From Bacteroidota bacterium (GTDB lineage: Bacteria; Bacteroidota; Ignavibacteria; Kryptoniales; JAKASW01), in the NCBI GenBank assembly GCA_021825585.1, contig JAKAGT010000007.1:112317-176316 (forward strand): DNA of 64,000 bases. The letters run 5' to 3'. A program made the position numbers and the translations under genes. The stretch's first letter is position 1. Each line of letters opens with the position of its first letter. Positions 24,625 to 33,190 of the stretch are shown piece after piece. The notes under the pieces are model-generated. The model saw only the letters and a list, made by a program, of their open reading frames with translations, searched no databases and was not told where the DNA came from.

Positions 24625-25784
24625 CTGCGCCCGTTCGAGCGGTTTCCTCGCCACTTGGGTTGTACATTCACATCCCATTCTGTGAGAAGAAATGCTTCTA
24701 CTGCGACTTTTATTCAATCGAAAACCATTCTCAGCGAAACGAATTCGTCGCGGCCCTCATTAGCGAGATATCGCTGGCTTGCGTATCGGGTCGGAAGCAA
24801 GTCGTCGACACGATTTTCCTCGGCGGCGGTACCCCCTCCCTTCTCACTCCGACCGAGGTAGAGACAATTATCGATGCGATCCACCGTCATTTCGATGTCG
24901 CCGCTAATCTTGAGTTTACGATCGAGTGCAACCCCGGGACGGTCGACACAAAATACCTGTACGATTACCGCGGACTTGGAATAAACAGAATCAGTTTTGG
25001 AGTCCAGTCGTTCTTCGATGATGAGCTCGTCTTCTTATCCCGAATACACAATTCTCAGGAGGCAATCACGGCTGTGGGAGAGGCAAGGAGTGCGGGTTTT
25101 GATAACATCAACATAGACTTGATGTATGCCCTGCCGTCCCAGACCACCGAAAGGCTCCTGTCAAACCTCGAAACCGGAACGAAGTTGGGCCCGACCCACT
25201 TGTCGGCATACGCCTTAATCGTTGAACCCGGGACTCCACTTTTCTCAGCAGTTTCCAAAGGAGACGTGAAGCCATCGGAGGAAGATACTGAAGCGGCGAT
25301 GTATGAAACCGTAATGAACTTCATGGCGGGGAAAGGTTACGATCATTACGAGATATCGAACTACTCCCTTCCCGGTTTTCAGTGCAGACACAATCTAAAA
25401 TATTGGGATGTGGGAAATTACATCGGCTTCGGACCAAGCGCGCACTCTCACCTCGACGACCAGCGGTGGTGGAACATTTCTTCCTTAAACGGGTACCTCG
25501 CCCATCTTGGGAACAACGAGCTCCCCATATCATCTATGGAAATTCTATCACCTTCTCAGAAACATGACGAGTTCATTTTTCTCAGCCTGCGGCAGGGGAA
25601 ACTGGATTTACGCGTCCTTAAAGCGAGGTTTGGGATGACTCTTGAAAAAGATTTTCTTTCAGGCATGATGGAGGCGGGTTACTGTACTACTGCCGATGAT
25701 ACGCTCATTTTAACTGCAAAGGGGTTCACGGTATGCGATGAAATTGCAGGCGAAATCATCGGCCTGCGTTCAGTCTCAGTCTAG
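24594..25784 (+). CDS. hemW: HemW-like radical SAM protein
   Basis: A 396-residue protein with the radical SAM cluster motif IPFCEKKCFYCDFYS (C-x3-C-x2-C), then FLGGGTPSLL and the HemN/HemW-type middle (FGVQSFFDDELVFLSRIHNS, NIDLMYALPSQT, LSAYALIVEPGTPL). It lacks the fourth Cys of true HemN oxidases (C-x3-C-x2-C-x-C), which marks HemW, a heme-binding chaperone formerly called oxygen-independent coproporphyrinogen oxidase. The ATG lies inside the 3' end of lepB2. The stop is shared with the convergent thioesterase gene in a CTAG palindrome. Confidence 0.88.
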   Translation: MGQDRNHPTIAAPVRAVSSPLGLYIHIPFCEKKCFYCDFYSIENHSQRNEFVAALISEISLACVSGRKQVVDTIFLGGGTPSLLTPTEVETIIDAIHRHFDVAANLEFTIECNPGTVDTKYLYDYRGLGINRISFGVQSFFDDELVFLSRIHNSQEAITAVGEARSAGFDNINIDLMYALPSQTTERLLSNLETGTKLGPTHLSAYALIVEPGTPLFSAVSKGDVKPSEEDTEAAMYETVMNFMAGKGYDHYEISNYSLPGFQCRHNLKYWDVGNYIGFGPSAHSHLDDQRWWNISSLNGYLAHLGNNELPISSMEILSPSQKHDEFIFLSLRQGKLDLRVLKARFGMTLEKDFLSGMMEAGYCTTADDTLILTAKGFTVCDEIAGEIIGLRSVSV

Positions 25785-26146
25785 CCCCCCTTCTTGATGA
25801 GAATCTGCGTCTGGGTGCCGTTGCAGATGCTTCCCTTCGAATTCGCCCCTTCTATCCTGCAAATCAACTTCTTCCCGTCAATCCCCGAAAGGATTGCGGT
25901 AACCCTGACGATGTCGCCGATCTTTGTCGGCGCGATGTGGTTCAGACATATTCCACCTCCCGCCGCATCCTCTTCCTCTTGCAGATAAGGTGTAATCAAA
26001 TTTCTCGCAGCAAGCTCCGCATAATAGACCAAGTGAACCGCTGAGAGGACATTGTGAATAACCCTTCCCTCAAACGCGGCCGCGTGACTCTTGTCCACCG
26101 AAAAAGTGACGGTAGATTTCATGCGTATGCTCAGGCCGCTTCTCAT
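25781..26146 (-). CDS. Hotdog-fold thioesterase family protein
   Basis: A 121-residue protein with the hotdog pattern of the FlK/thioesterase group: TVTFSVDKSHAAAFEGRVIH, then VLSAVHLVYYAELAARNLI, a loop GGGICLNHIAPTKIGDIVRV (with the His and Thr of the active region) and LICRIEGANSKGSICNGTQT. Members hydrolyse acyl-CoA thioesters; the substrate is unknown. The ATG lies in an ATGA overlap with the upstream gene. A Met nine residues in would remove only leader residues. Confidence 0.82.
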   Translation of the reverse strand: MRSGLSIRMKSTVTFSVDKSHAAAFEGRVIHNVLSAVHLVYYAELAARNLITPYLQEEEDAAGGGICLNHIAPTKIGDIVRVTAILSGIDGKKLICRIEGANSKGSICNGTQTQILIKKGG

Positions 26147-26574
26147 CGTCTTCCTTCCAGATCACGACGACTGAGAAAAAAGTCCTTCACCACAGAGAAA
26201 TCCTCAAGGAGGCTCACCGTCTTAGAGATAGCTTCCCCCGAGGCCGCAAGAAATCCATCCCGCATGTCCTTTTTCTCAGCATCCGGCAAGCAGTCGGCTG
26301 CCTCCGACAGGAGCGAAACAAATTTGTTGAATGTGTCCTCGGCTTCCATCGACAAACGTGAGTTCACGGTTTCATCCGAGATGCCCTTATCCAGGAGGTG
26401 TTTCAGTTTCTGAAAGCTCTTGGCGACGAACGCAAGATCGCTGAACAGGGCCAAACAACCCTTGTCACTGCAACTTTCGTACAGCTCGCCTATAAGCTCT
26501 CCGAAGTGTAGCTCGCGCCCCGTGGTCGAGCTTACTAAGACGACAAAGGCTTTACCGTCCGGATGGCGCTTCAA
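26143..26574 (-). CDS. Unknown protein between nicotinate phosphoribosyltransferase and thioesterase
   Basis: A 143-residue protein, probably all alpha-helical after a short beta N-terminus (FVVLVSSTTGRELHFGELIG). No transmembrane helix or known motif. It shows evenly spread charges (SRLSMEAEDTFNKFVSLLSE, CLPDAEKKDMRDGFLAAS). The ATG lies 23 bp inside the end of the upstream gene and the stop is in an ATGA overlap with the thioesterase, so it is embedded in one operon. I do not recognise the family. Confidence 0.65.
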   Translation of the reverse strand: MKRHPDGKAFVVLVSSTTGRELHFGELIGELYESCSDKGCLALFSDLAFVAKSFQKLKHLLDKGISDETVNSRLSMEAEDTFNKFVSLLSEAADCLPDAEKKDMRDGFLAASGEAISKTVSLLEDFSVVKDFFLSRRDLEGRR

Positions 26575-27727
26575 TTTCTAATTGTGAATCCTTTAATTGC
26601 TTGAGTACATAGTTTCGGAGTTCGGCATTCTCAGGCTGCTTCAGCAATAGTCTGCCGTTGCTGAGGATCGGTTTGAGCAGAGGCTCGAACGACCTCTCCC
26701 GCTTCTGTGATGCAGGGACGACTTTTCTCTTCCCTGTTTTCGGGTTCAGGTAGACCTGCTTCTCCCCCGAGAGTTTTCCCCTCTTGGAAACGGGTTCTCC
26801 CTCTATCTCGATTATGTCCATCGCAAAGTCGAGCACGGGCGCACTGCTTATGGACGTTCCAACCCCGTACGCATCGACCATCGCGTTCAATTGCTGAATG
26901 GAGAATTCGTCTACTCCTCCGCTCACAAATATCTTCACGTCCTTATGGCCGCGGATGTCAAGTTCCCATCTCACTTCCCTGCATATTGCCGGAAAATCTC
27001 CGCGCCTCGAACCCGGAGTATCGAGGCGCACCGCGAACAGTTTCTTCCCGAGTGCCTCGGCCACCCTGATCGACTCGAACTTCTCGTCATGAAAGGTATC
27101 GATCAGCACCGTCCTTTGCACGAACGGTTCCACAACTTCGTCGAAAGCCTTTGCCGCATCCACTGTATCCCGAAACAGGAGGATCATCGAATGAGGCATA
27201 GTACCGCTCGGCTTGATTCCGACGTCTTCAGCACCCAGGAGCGTGGCTACGCCATCGCACCCCCCGATGTATGAATTCCGGTCGATCATCGGAGTAATCG
27301 ACGGATGCATTCTCCGTGCGCCAAAATGCACCACCGGCTTATCTCCGGCGGCTACTCTCACACGCGAAGCCTTCGTGGCAATGCCGGACGCCTGGCAAAG
27401 GAAACCGAGTATTGCCGTTTCATGCACCGCAAAATCCTGATATAGGCCTTCGATTATAAGCACGGGCTCGTTCGGATAGAAAACGGTCCCCTCGCGCATC
27501 GCCTTCACTTTCACGGGAAGGTTGCTAAGGAGAGCAATTGCCTCGTCCAAACCCGCAAGCACCGCCCACGGATAATTGCGTGGGAACCGTTTAACAACAA
27601 ATTCTGCCTTCACGTTCTTGCGTATATTCTTTGCGTTGAGAACACTTAGTGCCCGCTCAAAGTACACATCTGTGACTTTGCCTTCCAGAATTTCTTTTGC
27701 GGTAGCAATATGAAAAGGTTTATCCAT
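26552..27727 (-). CDS. Nicotinate phosphoribosyltransferase
   Basis: A 391-residue NAPRTase-type enzyme. It opens with HIATAKEILEGKVTDVYFER. The core shows FLCQASGIATKASRVR, VHFGARRMHPSITPMIDRNS (phosphate-binding Arg and acceptor region), GTMPHSMILLFRD and VSGGVDEFSIQQLNAMVDAY. The reaction joins nicotinate to PRPP to give nicotinate mononucleotide in NAD salvage. The size and the HFGARR motif fit the shorter class related to archaeal NAPRTases rather than E. coli PncB. It follows mgtA after 122 bp, which contain an inverted repeat. Confidence 0.9.
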   Translation of the reverse strand: MDKPFHIATAKEILEGKVTDVYFERALSVLNAKNIRKNVKAEFVVKRFPRNYPWAVLAGLDEAIALLSNLPVKVKAMREGTVFYPNEPVLIIEGLYQDFAVHETAILGFLCQASGIATKASRVRVAAGDKPVVHFGARRMHPSITPMIDRNSYIGGCDGVATLLGAEDVGIKPSGTMPHSMILLFRDTVDAAKAFDEVVEPFVQRTVLIDTFHDEKFESIRVAEALGKKLFAVRLDTPGSRRGDFPAICREVRWELDIRGHKDVKIFVSGGVDEFSIQQLNAMVDAYGVGTSISSAPVLDFAMDIIEIEGEPVSKRGKLSGEKQVYLNPKTGKRKVVPASQKRERSFEPLLKPILSNGRLLLKQPENAELRNYVLKQLKDSQLEIEAPSGR

Positions 27728-27790
27728 AAATCCTTTCGGCTCTTACACCTAATTTCTATTTCAACAACTCAGTCAAAACACACTTCGATT

Positions 27791-27838
27791 TCAGGATTCC
27801 TATTCCGCCAATCAGGGAATTAGTCATGGCAATCCTGA
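27791..27838 (-). other. Inverted repeat between mgtA and nicotinate phosphoribosyltransferase
   Basis: TCAGGATT at 27791-27798 and its complement AATCCTGA at 27831-27838 are separated by 32 bp, with a second pairing ATTCC/GGAAT inside. It starts 12 bp past the mgtA stop in the direction of transcription. There is no T-run, so a structured mRNA element or weak terminator are equally possible. Confidence 0.35.
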
Positions 27839-27849
27839 GCCTACCCCGT

Positions 27850-30477
27850 TCACAACCACCCTTTCTTATACAGGAAGTTCTTTACGACCTGGGTGAGAAC
27901 GACATAGCAAAGCAGAGTCAACACAATCAAAGGCCAATACAACCCGGGCAGACCGACAAAGCCGAGGGAGGCGGCAAATGGGGAATGCGGCAGCCAGATT
28001 CCTATCGCCATAACTATGGCGCTGGTCAACATCAAAGGCCAGCTTGCCCTGCTCTGCAGGAACGGCACCTTGTTCGTCCTGATGACATGAATAATCAAAG
28101 TCTGCGTCAGGAGAGACTCCACAAACCATCCGCTCTGGAACAAGGAAGCGTTGGCAGGGTTCCAGCAGTTAAACAAATAGAGCATCATGAAGTAAGTGGA
28201 ATAGTCGAAGATCGAGCTTACCGGTCCTATAAAAAGGATGAATCGAGACAATTCACCGATGGACCATGGCCGGGGCTTCGCGATCTGTTCCGGATCTACT
28301 TCGTCCGTCGGAATGGAAGTCTGGGAGACATCGTACAACAGGTTGTTCGTCAGAATCTGAACCGGCATCATCGGAAGAAACGGCAGAAAAATGCTCGCTC
28401 CCAATACGCTGAACATATTCCCAAAATTTGAGCTTGCTCCCATCCTGATATACTTCAGGATGTTGGCAAACACTTTTCTCCCTTCGAGCACGCCTTCTTC
28501 CAGAACCATCAGGCTCTTCTCGAGAAGGATGGCATCGGCAGATTCCTTAGCAATGTCGACCGCAGAGTCGACCGATATTCCCACGTCTGCAGCCCGCAGG
28601 GCGGGCGAATCGTTGATGCCGTCTCCCATGAAACCCACTGCGTGTCCCTTTGCCTGCAGCGCCTTGACGATGCGCTGCTTGTCGGCCGGCGAGAGTCTGG
28701 CAAAGACCGTAGTCTTCTCCGCCGCATCAGCGAGTTCCTGGTCGGACATCTCGGCCACATCGCTCCCCATCAACAGGTGGTCGACCGCGAGGCCCACTTC
28801 GCTGCAGATCTTCTTCGTTACAAGTTCGTTGTCGCCGGTAAGAACCTTCACGGCGATACCGTGGGCCTGAAGGGCCTGGATGGCGGGAGACGCGGTCTCC
28901 TTAGGCGGATCCAGGAATGCAAGATACCCCTTAAGTATCATCCCGCTCTCGTCGTCCTTTGTGTAGGCCTGCTTCCGGTCAAGATCCTTATATGCCAGGG
29001 CAAGGACCCTGAACCCGTCGCTGCTTAATCTCTCGTATTCTTCCTTCAGGTCTGCTATGAGAACCGGGTCGATCGGATGGATTTCGCCGTCAAGCTCGAA
29101 GTCCGTCGACCTCTTGAAGATTTCTTCCGGGGCGCCCTTCGTTATCATTCGTGTCTTTGCATCGGGGAGTTCAACCACTACCGACATTACCTTGCGCGAG
29201 AAGTCGAATGGTATTTCGTCTATCTTATTGTGTTCCGGAATATGAAGCTGTTCGTGAATTTCCTTCCTGGCGAGAATGGCGCGATCGAGTATGTTTCTCA
29301 ACCCCGTCTGGAAATGGCTGTTTAGATATGCCATCATCAACACGTCATCGTCCTCGTTCTGAACGACGTCGCAATGCTGCTCAAGGATAACGTGATCGAC
29401 GGTTAGTGTGCCGGTCTTGTCGGTACAGAGGACGTCCATCGCTCCCAGGTTCTGTATCGAGTTCAGCCTCTTGATGATCACCTTCTTCTTCGACATGGCA
29501 ATGGCGCCCTTGGAAAGACATACGGTCACTATCATAGGCAGCATTTCGGGAGTCAGTCCCACGGCGACCGCCAATGCAAAGAAAAACGCTTCCCGCCAGC
29601 TGCCTTTCGTCAATCCGTTTATCAGGAAAACAAACGGCACCATGACGAACATGAAACGAAGCATGAGCCAGGTGAACCGCTTGACTCCCTTGTCGAAACT
29701 TGTTTCCTGCGTTTGAGTGGTGATCATTCCAGCCATGCGGCCGAGGTAGGTATTGAATCCTGTATTGATCACCACGGCAGTCCCGCTTCCGCTCTCGACG
29801 CTGGTCCCGAGGAAACACAGGTTCTGCGATTCCAGCGGCGTGCGTGCGGCCCCATCCTGAATTGTATCGAATTTCTCGACGGGAAGAGACTCTCCCGTGA
29901 GACTGCTTTGAATGACGAACAGGTCCTTTGAAGCGACGAGCCTGACGTCCGCCGGAATCATGTCTCCCGCAGCCAGTTTAACAACGTCGCCGGGGACGAT
30001 CTCCGCGAGAGGAATTTCCTTCGCGACACCATCGCGCATAACCGTAGCCGTCACATGAATCATCGCCTTCAACTTCGCGGCGGCGTTGTCGGCGCGATAT
30101 TCCTGGACGAATCTCAGCACGATGCCCATCAGCACCATGACGCTTATGATAGCCGCCGTCTCGACATCCTGAGTGAGAAGCGAAATTGTTGCCAGCACAG
30201 CCAGCAATATTACAAGCGGGTTTATTATGGCGTTGAAGAGAAGCTTTGTCCAGCCGCTCCTCTTCTCCTGCACGACTACGTTAGCACCGTATTCTTCAAG
30301 CCTCCGCTCCGCCTCTTCGCTGTTAAGGCCGCCGGCAGAAGTCCCATGCTCCGCGTACAATTCATCGACGGCACTCACCGACGCTTTAAGCAGCTGAGGC
30401 GACACGTCAATTCGGTTGCCACCGGATCTGACAGCGGGGAAGATTTTTGGCAGGATATTCGGCAATGATAATTTCAT
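27850..30477 (-). CDS. mgtA: Magnesium-importing P-type ATPase (MgtA/MgtB type)
   Basis: An 875-residue P3B-type ATPase. Order of parts: a cytoplasmic N-terminus with the cation-ATPase N domain (GGLNSEEAERRLEEYGANVV), two helices, an actuator domain with SSLTGESLPVEK, two helices with AVGLTPEMLPMIV (the MgtA version of the P-x-x motif), the phosphorylation site DVLCTDKTGTLT, the hinge GFMGDGINDSPALRAADVGI, and a C-terminal helix group ending near LLCYVVLTQVVKNFLYKKGW. It drives Mg2+ (sometimes Ni2+) into the cytoplasm. Length and N-terminus fit Salmonella MgtA/B. No Mg2+ riboswitch was recognised upstream. Confidence 0.95.
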   Translation of the reverse strand: MKLSLPNILPKIFPAVRSGGNRIDVSPQLLKASVSAVDELYAEHGTSAGGLNSEEAERRLEEYGANVVVQEKRSGWTKLLFNAIINPLVILLAVLATISLLTQDVETAAIISVMVLMGIVLRFVQEYRADNAAAKLKAMIHVTATVMRDGVAKEIPLAEIVPGDVVKLAAGDMIPADVRLVASKDLFVIQSSLTGESLPVEKFDTIQDGAARTPLESQNLCFLGTSVESGSGTAVVINTGFNTYLGRMAGMITTQTQETSFDKGVKRFTWLMLRFMFVMVPFVFLINGLTKGSWREAFFFALAVAVGLTPEMLPMIVTVCLSKGAIAMSKKKVIIKRLNSIQNLGAMDVLCTDKTGTLTVDHVILEQHCDVVQNEDDDVLMMAYLNSHFQTGLRNILDRAILARKEIHEQLHIPEHNKIDEIPFDFSRKVMSVVVELPDAKTRMITKGAPEEIFKRSTDFELDGEIHPIDPVLIADLKEEYERLSSDGFRVLALAYKDLDRKQAYTKDDESGMILKGYLAFLDPPKETASPAIQALQAHGIAVKVLTGDNELVTKKICSEVGLAVDHLLMGSDVAEMSDQELADAAEKTTVFARLSPADKQRIVKALQAKGHAVGFMGDGINDSPALRAADVGISVDSAVDIAKESADAILLEKSLMVLEEGVLEGRKVFANILKYIRMGASSNFGNMFSVLGASIFLPFLPMMPVQILTNNLLYDVSQTSIPTDEVDPEQIAKPRPWSIGELSRFILFIGPVSSIFDYSTYFMMLYLFNCWNPANASLFQSGWFVESLLTQTLIIHVIRTNKVPFLQSRASWPLMLTSAIVMAIGIWLPHSPFAASLGFVGLPGLYWPLIVLTLLCYVVLTQVVKNFLYKKGWL

Positions 30478-30508
30478 TTCCGCTCTTCTCCGTCGAGTTG
30501 ACTGGTTG

Positions 30509-30536
30509 ACATAATGGTTTTAGTTCTCTGGTTCAA
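30509..30536 (-). promoter_or_regulatory. Possible promoter of mgtA
   Basis: On the minus strand TTGAAC (30536-30531), a 16-bp spacer and TTATGT (30514-30509). The mgtA ATG is 32 nt further on, preceded by GGAGAAGAGCGGAA. The -10 is only a fair match. Confidence 0.4.
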
Positions 30537-30623
30537 GCGACCCTACCTGTGAGCGGTTGAGCGAGGCCCACATGTCAGATTATCGAAAACTCTCGAACAT
30601 TGCAGCCGAAGTCACTGCGAATG

Positions 30624-30649
30624 CCGCCCGCAGCCGGTTCGCAGGGCGG
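30624..30649 (-). terminator. GC-rich hairpin downstream of the Kdo transferase gene
   Basis: CCGCCC at 30624-30629 pairs with GGGCGG at 30644-30649 across a 14-nt loop. It lies 35 bp past the end of the Kdo transferase gene and before mgtA. No T-run follows, so intrinsic termination is uncertain. Confidence 0.35.
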
Positions 30650-30683
30650 ACCTCAGTAATTTATTATTTCAAGCGCGAAGATT

Positions 30684-31988
30684 CTACAATAATGTTCCGT
30701 CGCAGAGATCTCTCACTCTCGTAGCGACCGCGTTCGAGGCGCCGAGATGTTGGTCCACATAGGCTTTTGCAATATCACCCGCCTTCTTCCTGGCCAGGGA
30801 GTTCTCGATCATCCCGTAAAGAACTCGGTAAGCGGCGGCCGCGTCCTTAACGAAAAAAAGACCACCTGTCTGCAGCAAATGGATCGCCTCGTCGGACCTG
30901 TCGATTCTCGGCCCTGTGATGATCGGGAGCCCGTAAACGGCAGGCTCCAAAACATTGTGCACACCGGCACCGAAGCCTCCCCCCACATACGCCACGTCTC
31001 CCAGCACGTAAAGCTGGGAAAGTATGCCAACCCTGTCTACTATGAGAAAGGAAAACTCACGCTCCCCTGCTCCGATTTCAGACATAACTCGTGCCGTAGG
31101 GAACTGCTCCCGAAGCCGGCCCACTTCTTCCGACGTCGGTTCATGCGGCACAACGAGAACCGTAAGGGATGAGAATTTTTTCGACAGCCTGTTCAGGCCG
31201 GGGGCAAGTACATCAGTGTCCTGCCGCCAAGTGCTACCGAGAACGACCACGGTTCTCTTCCCGTTGTCGATGACAAACGGAATTTTCTCCGATATTTTGT
31301 TGTCAGCGCGGCGGCTGTAAACACGGTCGAAGCGAGTATCGCCGACGACCATTGACTTTTCCGTGCCAAGGAAGAAATCGAATAGCTTCTTGTGCTCGGA
31401 AGTCGTGGTGAGGATTAAATCTGACAGGCCGTATAATTTTCGGAAGAAGTTTTTCAGAAAATCCGCCCGCTGAAGCAGCTTCACGGGGAAAGTCGCGTCT
31501 GCTATCACCACCTTGGCACCAAATTCCTTGGCGGCAATCAGATGATTGAGCCAGAGATCGTATCTCATGACCACGACTACGCACGGCTTTACGAGAGAGA
31601 CGAATTTCGCCGCGTTCCACGGACTATCCAAAGGGATATACGTGACCACATCCGCATTTTGATAATTCCTGGAATAGTCGAATCCGGAGGGGGAAAAGAG
31701 CGAGACTATAATCCTGTATCCGGCTTGTTTGAGAATCTCTATGATCGGTTTAGCCTGTTCAAATTCACCGAAAGACGAAGCGTGGAACCATATCCGGTTG
31801 CCCTCCGGGACCTTTGAAAGCTTGTTGTCGAGCTCCGCAAAGAGATTCTTCCGCCCCCTGAAACCCCGACGCGTCTTCTTGTTGAAAAATGACATTGCAA
31901 AAAAGAACAGGTGCATCAATGGCATGAATACATACGAATACAGCAGGCGCTGTCCGCCCGAAATTGTCTCTACCTTCTGCTTAGCCAC
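30684..31988 (-). CDS. waaA: 3-deoxy-D-manno-octulosonate (Kdo) transferase
   Basis: A 434-residue GT30 enzyme that adds Kdo from CMP-Kdo to lipid IVA, the first step of LPS core assembly. It has an N-terminal membrane anchor (FMPLMHLFFFAMSFF). WFHASSFGEFEQAKPIIEIL carries the catalytic Glu in GEFEQ. Then SLFSPSGFDYSRNY and the later nucleotide-binding half with VVLGSTWRQDTDVLAP, VPHEPT, YVGGGFGAGVHNVLEPAVYG and GLPIITGPR follow. The start overlaps the end of the EnvC-like gene by 19 bp. Shows the organism makes LPS. Confidence 0.93.
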   Translation of the reverse strand: MAKQKVETISGGQRLLYSYVFMPLMHLFFFAMSFFNKKTRRGFRGRKNLFAELDNKLSKVPEGNRIWFHASSFGEFEQAKPIIEILKQAGYRIIVSLFSPSGFDYSRNYQNADVVTYIPLDSPWNAAKFVSLVKPCVVVVMRYDLWLNHLIAAKEFGAKVVIADATFPVKLLQRADFLKNFFRKLYGLSDLILTTTSEHKKLFDFFLGTEKSMVVGDTRFDRVYSRRADNKISEKIPFVIDNGKRTVVVLGSTWRQDTDVLAPGLNRLSKKFSSLTVLVVPHEPTSEEVGRLREQFPTARVMSEIGAGEREFSFLIVDRVGILSQLYVLGDVAYVGGGFGAGVHNVLEPAVYGLPIITGPRIDRSDEAIHLLQTGGLFFVKDAAAAYRVLYGMIENSLARKKAGDIAKAYVDQHLGASNAVATRVRDLCDGTLL

Positions 31989-33190
31989 GTCTCAGGATCC
32001 TGTTTGGTGGTGTTCACCCAGACTTCGAAGTGCAGAATTGACCCACCCAATGACTCACCGACAGTCCCGATCGGTTCATCCGCTTTTACCAAATCTCCCT
32101 CCCTGACAAAAATATCGGATAGATGTGAATATACTGTTCTCAGTCCGTTATAGTTGTTGATAATGATCAGGTTGCCGTACGACGGGAGCCAGAATATTCT
32201 TGACACCTGACCAGCCGCTACGCTCCTCACCTGGGCATTCTCCGGAACCGCGATATCAATTCCGTAGTTCAGGGTCACGGTCTTCAGAACGCGGTTCTCC
32301 TGCTCGCCGAACTTGGCAACAACTCGACCGCCGACTACCGGCCACGGAAGATGTCCTCTTAGTGTGGAAAGACTCCGCGAGAAAGGTGTTGAACGGCTTT
32401 CTGCATAACGTCTCGCCCCGTTCTTCCCTGCGGGTTTCTTGGCGGCTTCTGCGGCTATCAGATTCTGAATCAGGCGTTCCAGCTCCGAAGCAGCGTTCCT
32501 CGATCTCTTCAGCTGCTCGGCATACGCTTTCTTGTCTTTTCGCAGCCTGCCGATCAGCCTCCGATGCTCGACGATTCTCGAAGCCAGCATCCTCTCCTCT
32601 TCTCTTTTCCGGCCCAGAAAAGTTTGCTGCTTCGTCATCCGCTGATGGAGTTGCTCCTTCAAGTCGGACAGCCTTGCTTTCTCCGAGCTAATTGAATTCA
32701 GGTCGATTTCTGTTTGGTCCGAGAATCTCTTCAAGTACTCGTATCTAACGATCATCTCGTTAACAGAAGAAGCGCTCAGCATAAGCTCGAGATCGTGCAT
32801 TCTCCCCTGCTCGTAGAAACCTCTTGCAAACCTAGCGTATTCATCCCTCAGATCATCAAGCCGCGTCGAAGCATCGCCGATCTTTTCTTCTACGCCGTCG
32901 ATTAGATCGTTGTTAGCCGCCATATCGTCCGATATCTTCTTTATCGTTTGCCTTGCTTTAAGGTTCTGCTTCTCCAACAAGTCTAGTGCTCCGAGTGAGG
33001 TTGTTTCTTTCTTATTGCTCTCAGCGATCTTCCGTTCATACAGCTTTATATTTCCCCGAAGTTTGCTCAGCTCCTGTTTCTTGGTGTTTAGCTTGCGCTT
33101 GTCCTGGCCGAAAGATGTGGAAGCAAAAACCAGGGCGGCGCAAAGAAGGAGGAGTGCCGAGGCACTAATATATAATAACTCTCTTCGCAT
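31970..33190 (-). CDS. EnvC-like murein hydrolase activator with degenerate LytM domain
   Basis: A 406-residue exported protein. A signal peptide (LLYISASALLLLCAALVFA) is followed by a long coiled coil (about residues 28-260) and a C-terminal M23/LytM domain. The zinc ligands are partly lost: the first His of H-x3-D is Asn308 (TLNYGIDIA) and the first His of HxH is Ile385 (SILHFEVW), while Asp312, His356 and His387 remain. EnvC, which binds FtsEX and switches on amidases at division, has the same coiled coil plus inactive LytM layout. It is therefore likely an activator rather than an enzyme. The ATG at 33190 is preferred over a TTG seven codons upstream. Confidence 0.88.
   Translation of the reverse strand: MRRELLYISASALLLLCAALVFASTSFGQDKRKLNTKKQELSKLRGNIKLYERKIAESNKKETTSLGALDLLEKQNLKARQTIKKISDDMAANNDLIDGVEEKIGDASTRLDDLRDEYARFARGFYEQGRMHDLELMLSASSVNEMIVRYEYLKRFSDQTEIDLNSISSEKARLSDLKEQLHQRMTKQQTFLGRKREEERMLASRIVEHRRLIGRLRKDKKAYAEQLKRSRNAASELERLIQNLIAAEAAKKPAGKNGARRYAESRSTPFSRSLSTLRGHLPWPVVGGRVVAKFGEQENRVLKTVTLNYGIDIAVPENAQVRSVAAGQVSRIFWLPSYGNLIIINNYNGLRTVYSHLSDIFVREGDLVKADEPIGTVGESLGGSILHFEVWVNTTKQDPETWLSRR

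Noticed and set aside
27826..28431. 201-residue frame on the plus strand
   Set aside because: Antisense to mgtA and rich in Arg/Gln, as expected for a shadow frame.
30478..30683. Mg2+ M-box riboswitch upstream of mgtA
   Set aside because: None of the conserved M-box segments could be recognised in the 206 bp; only a GC hairpin near the neighbouring gene end.
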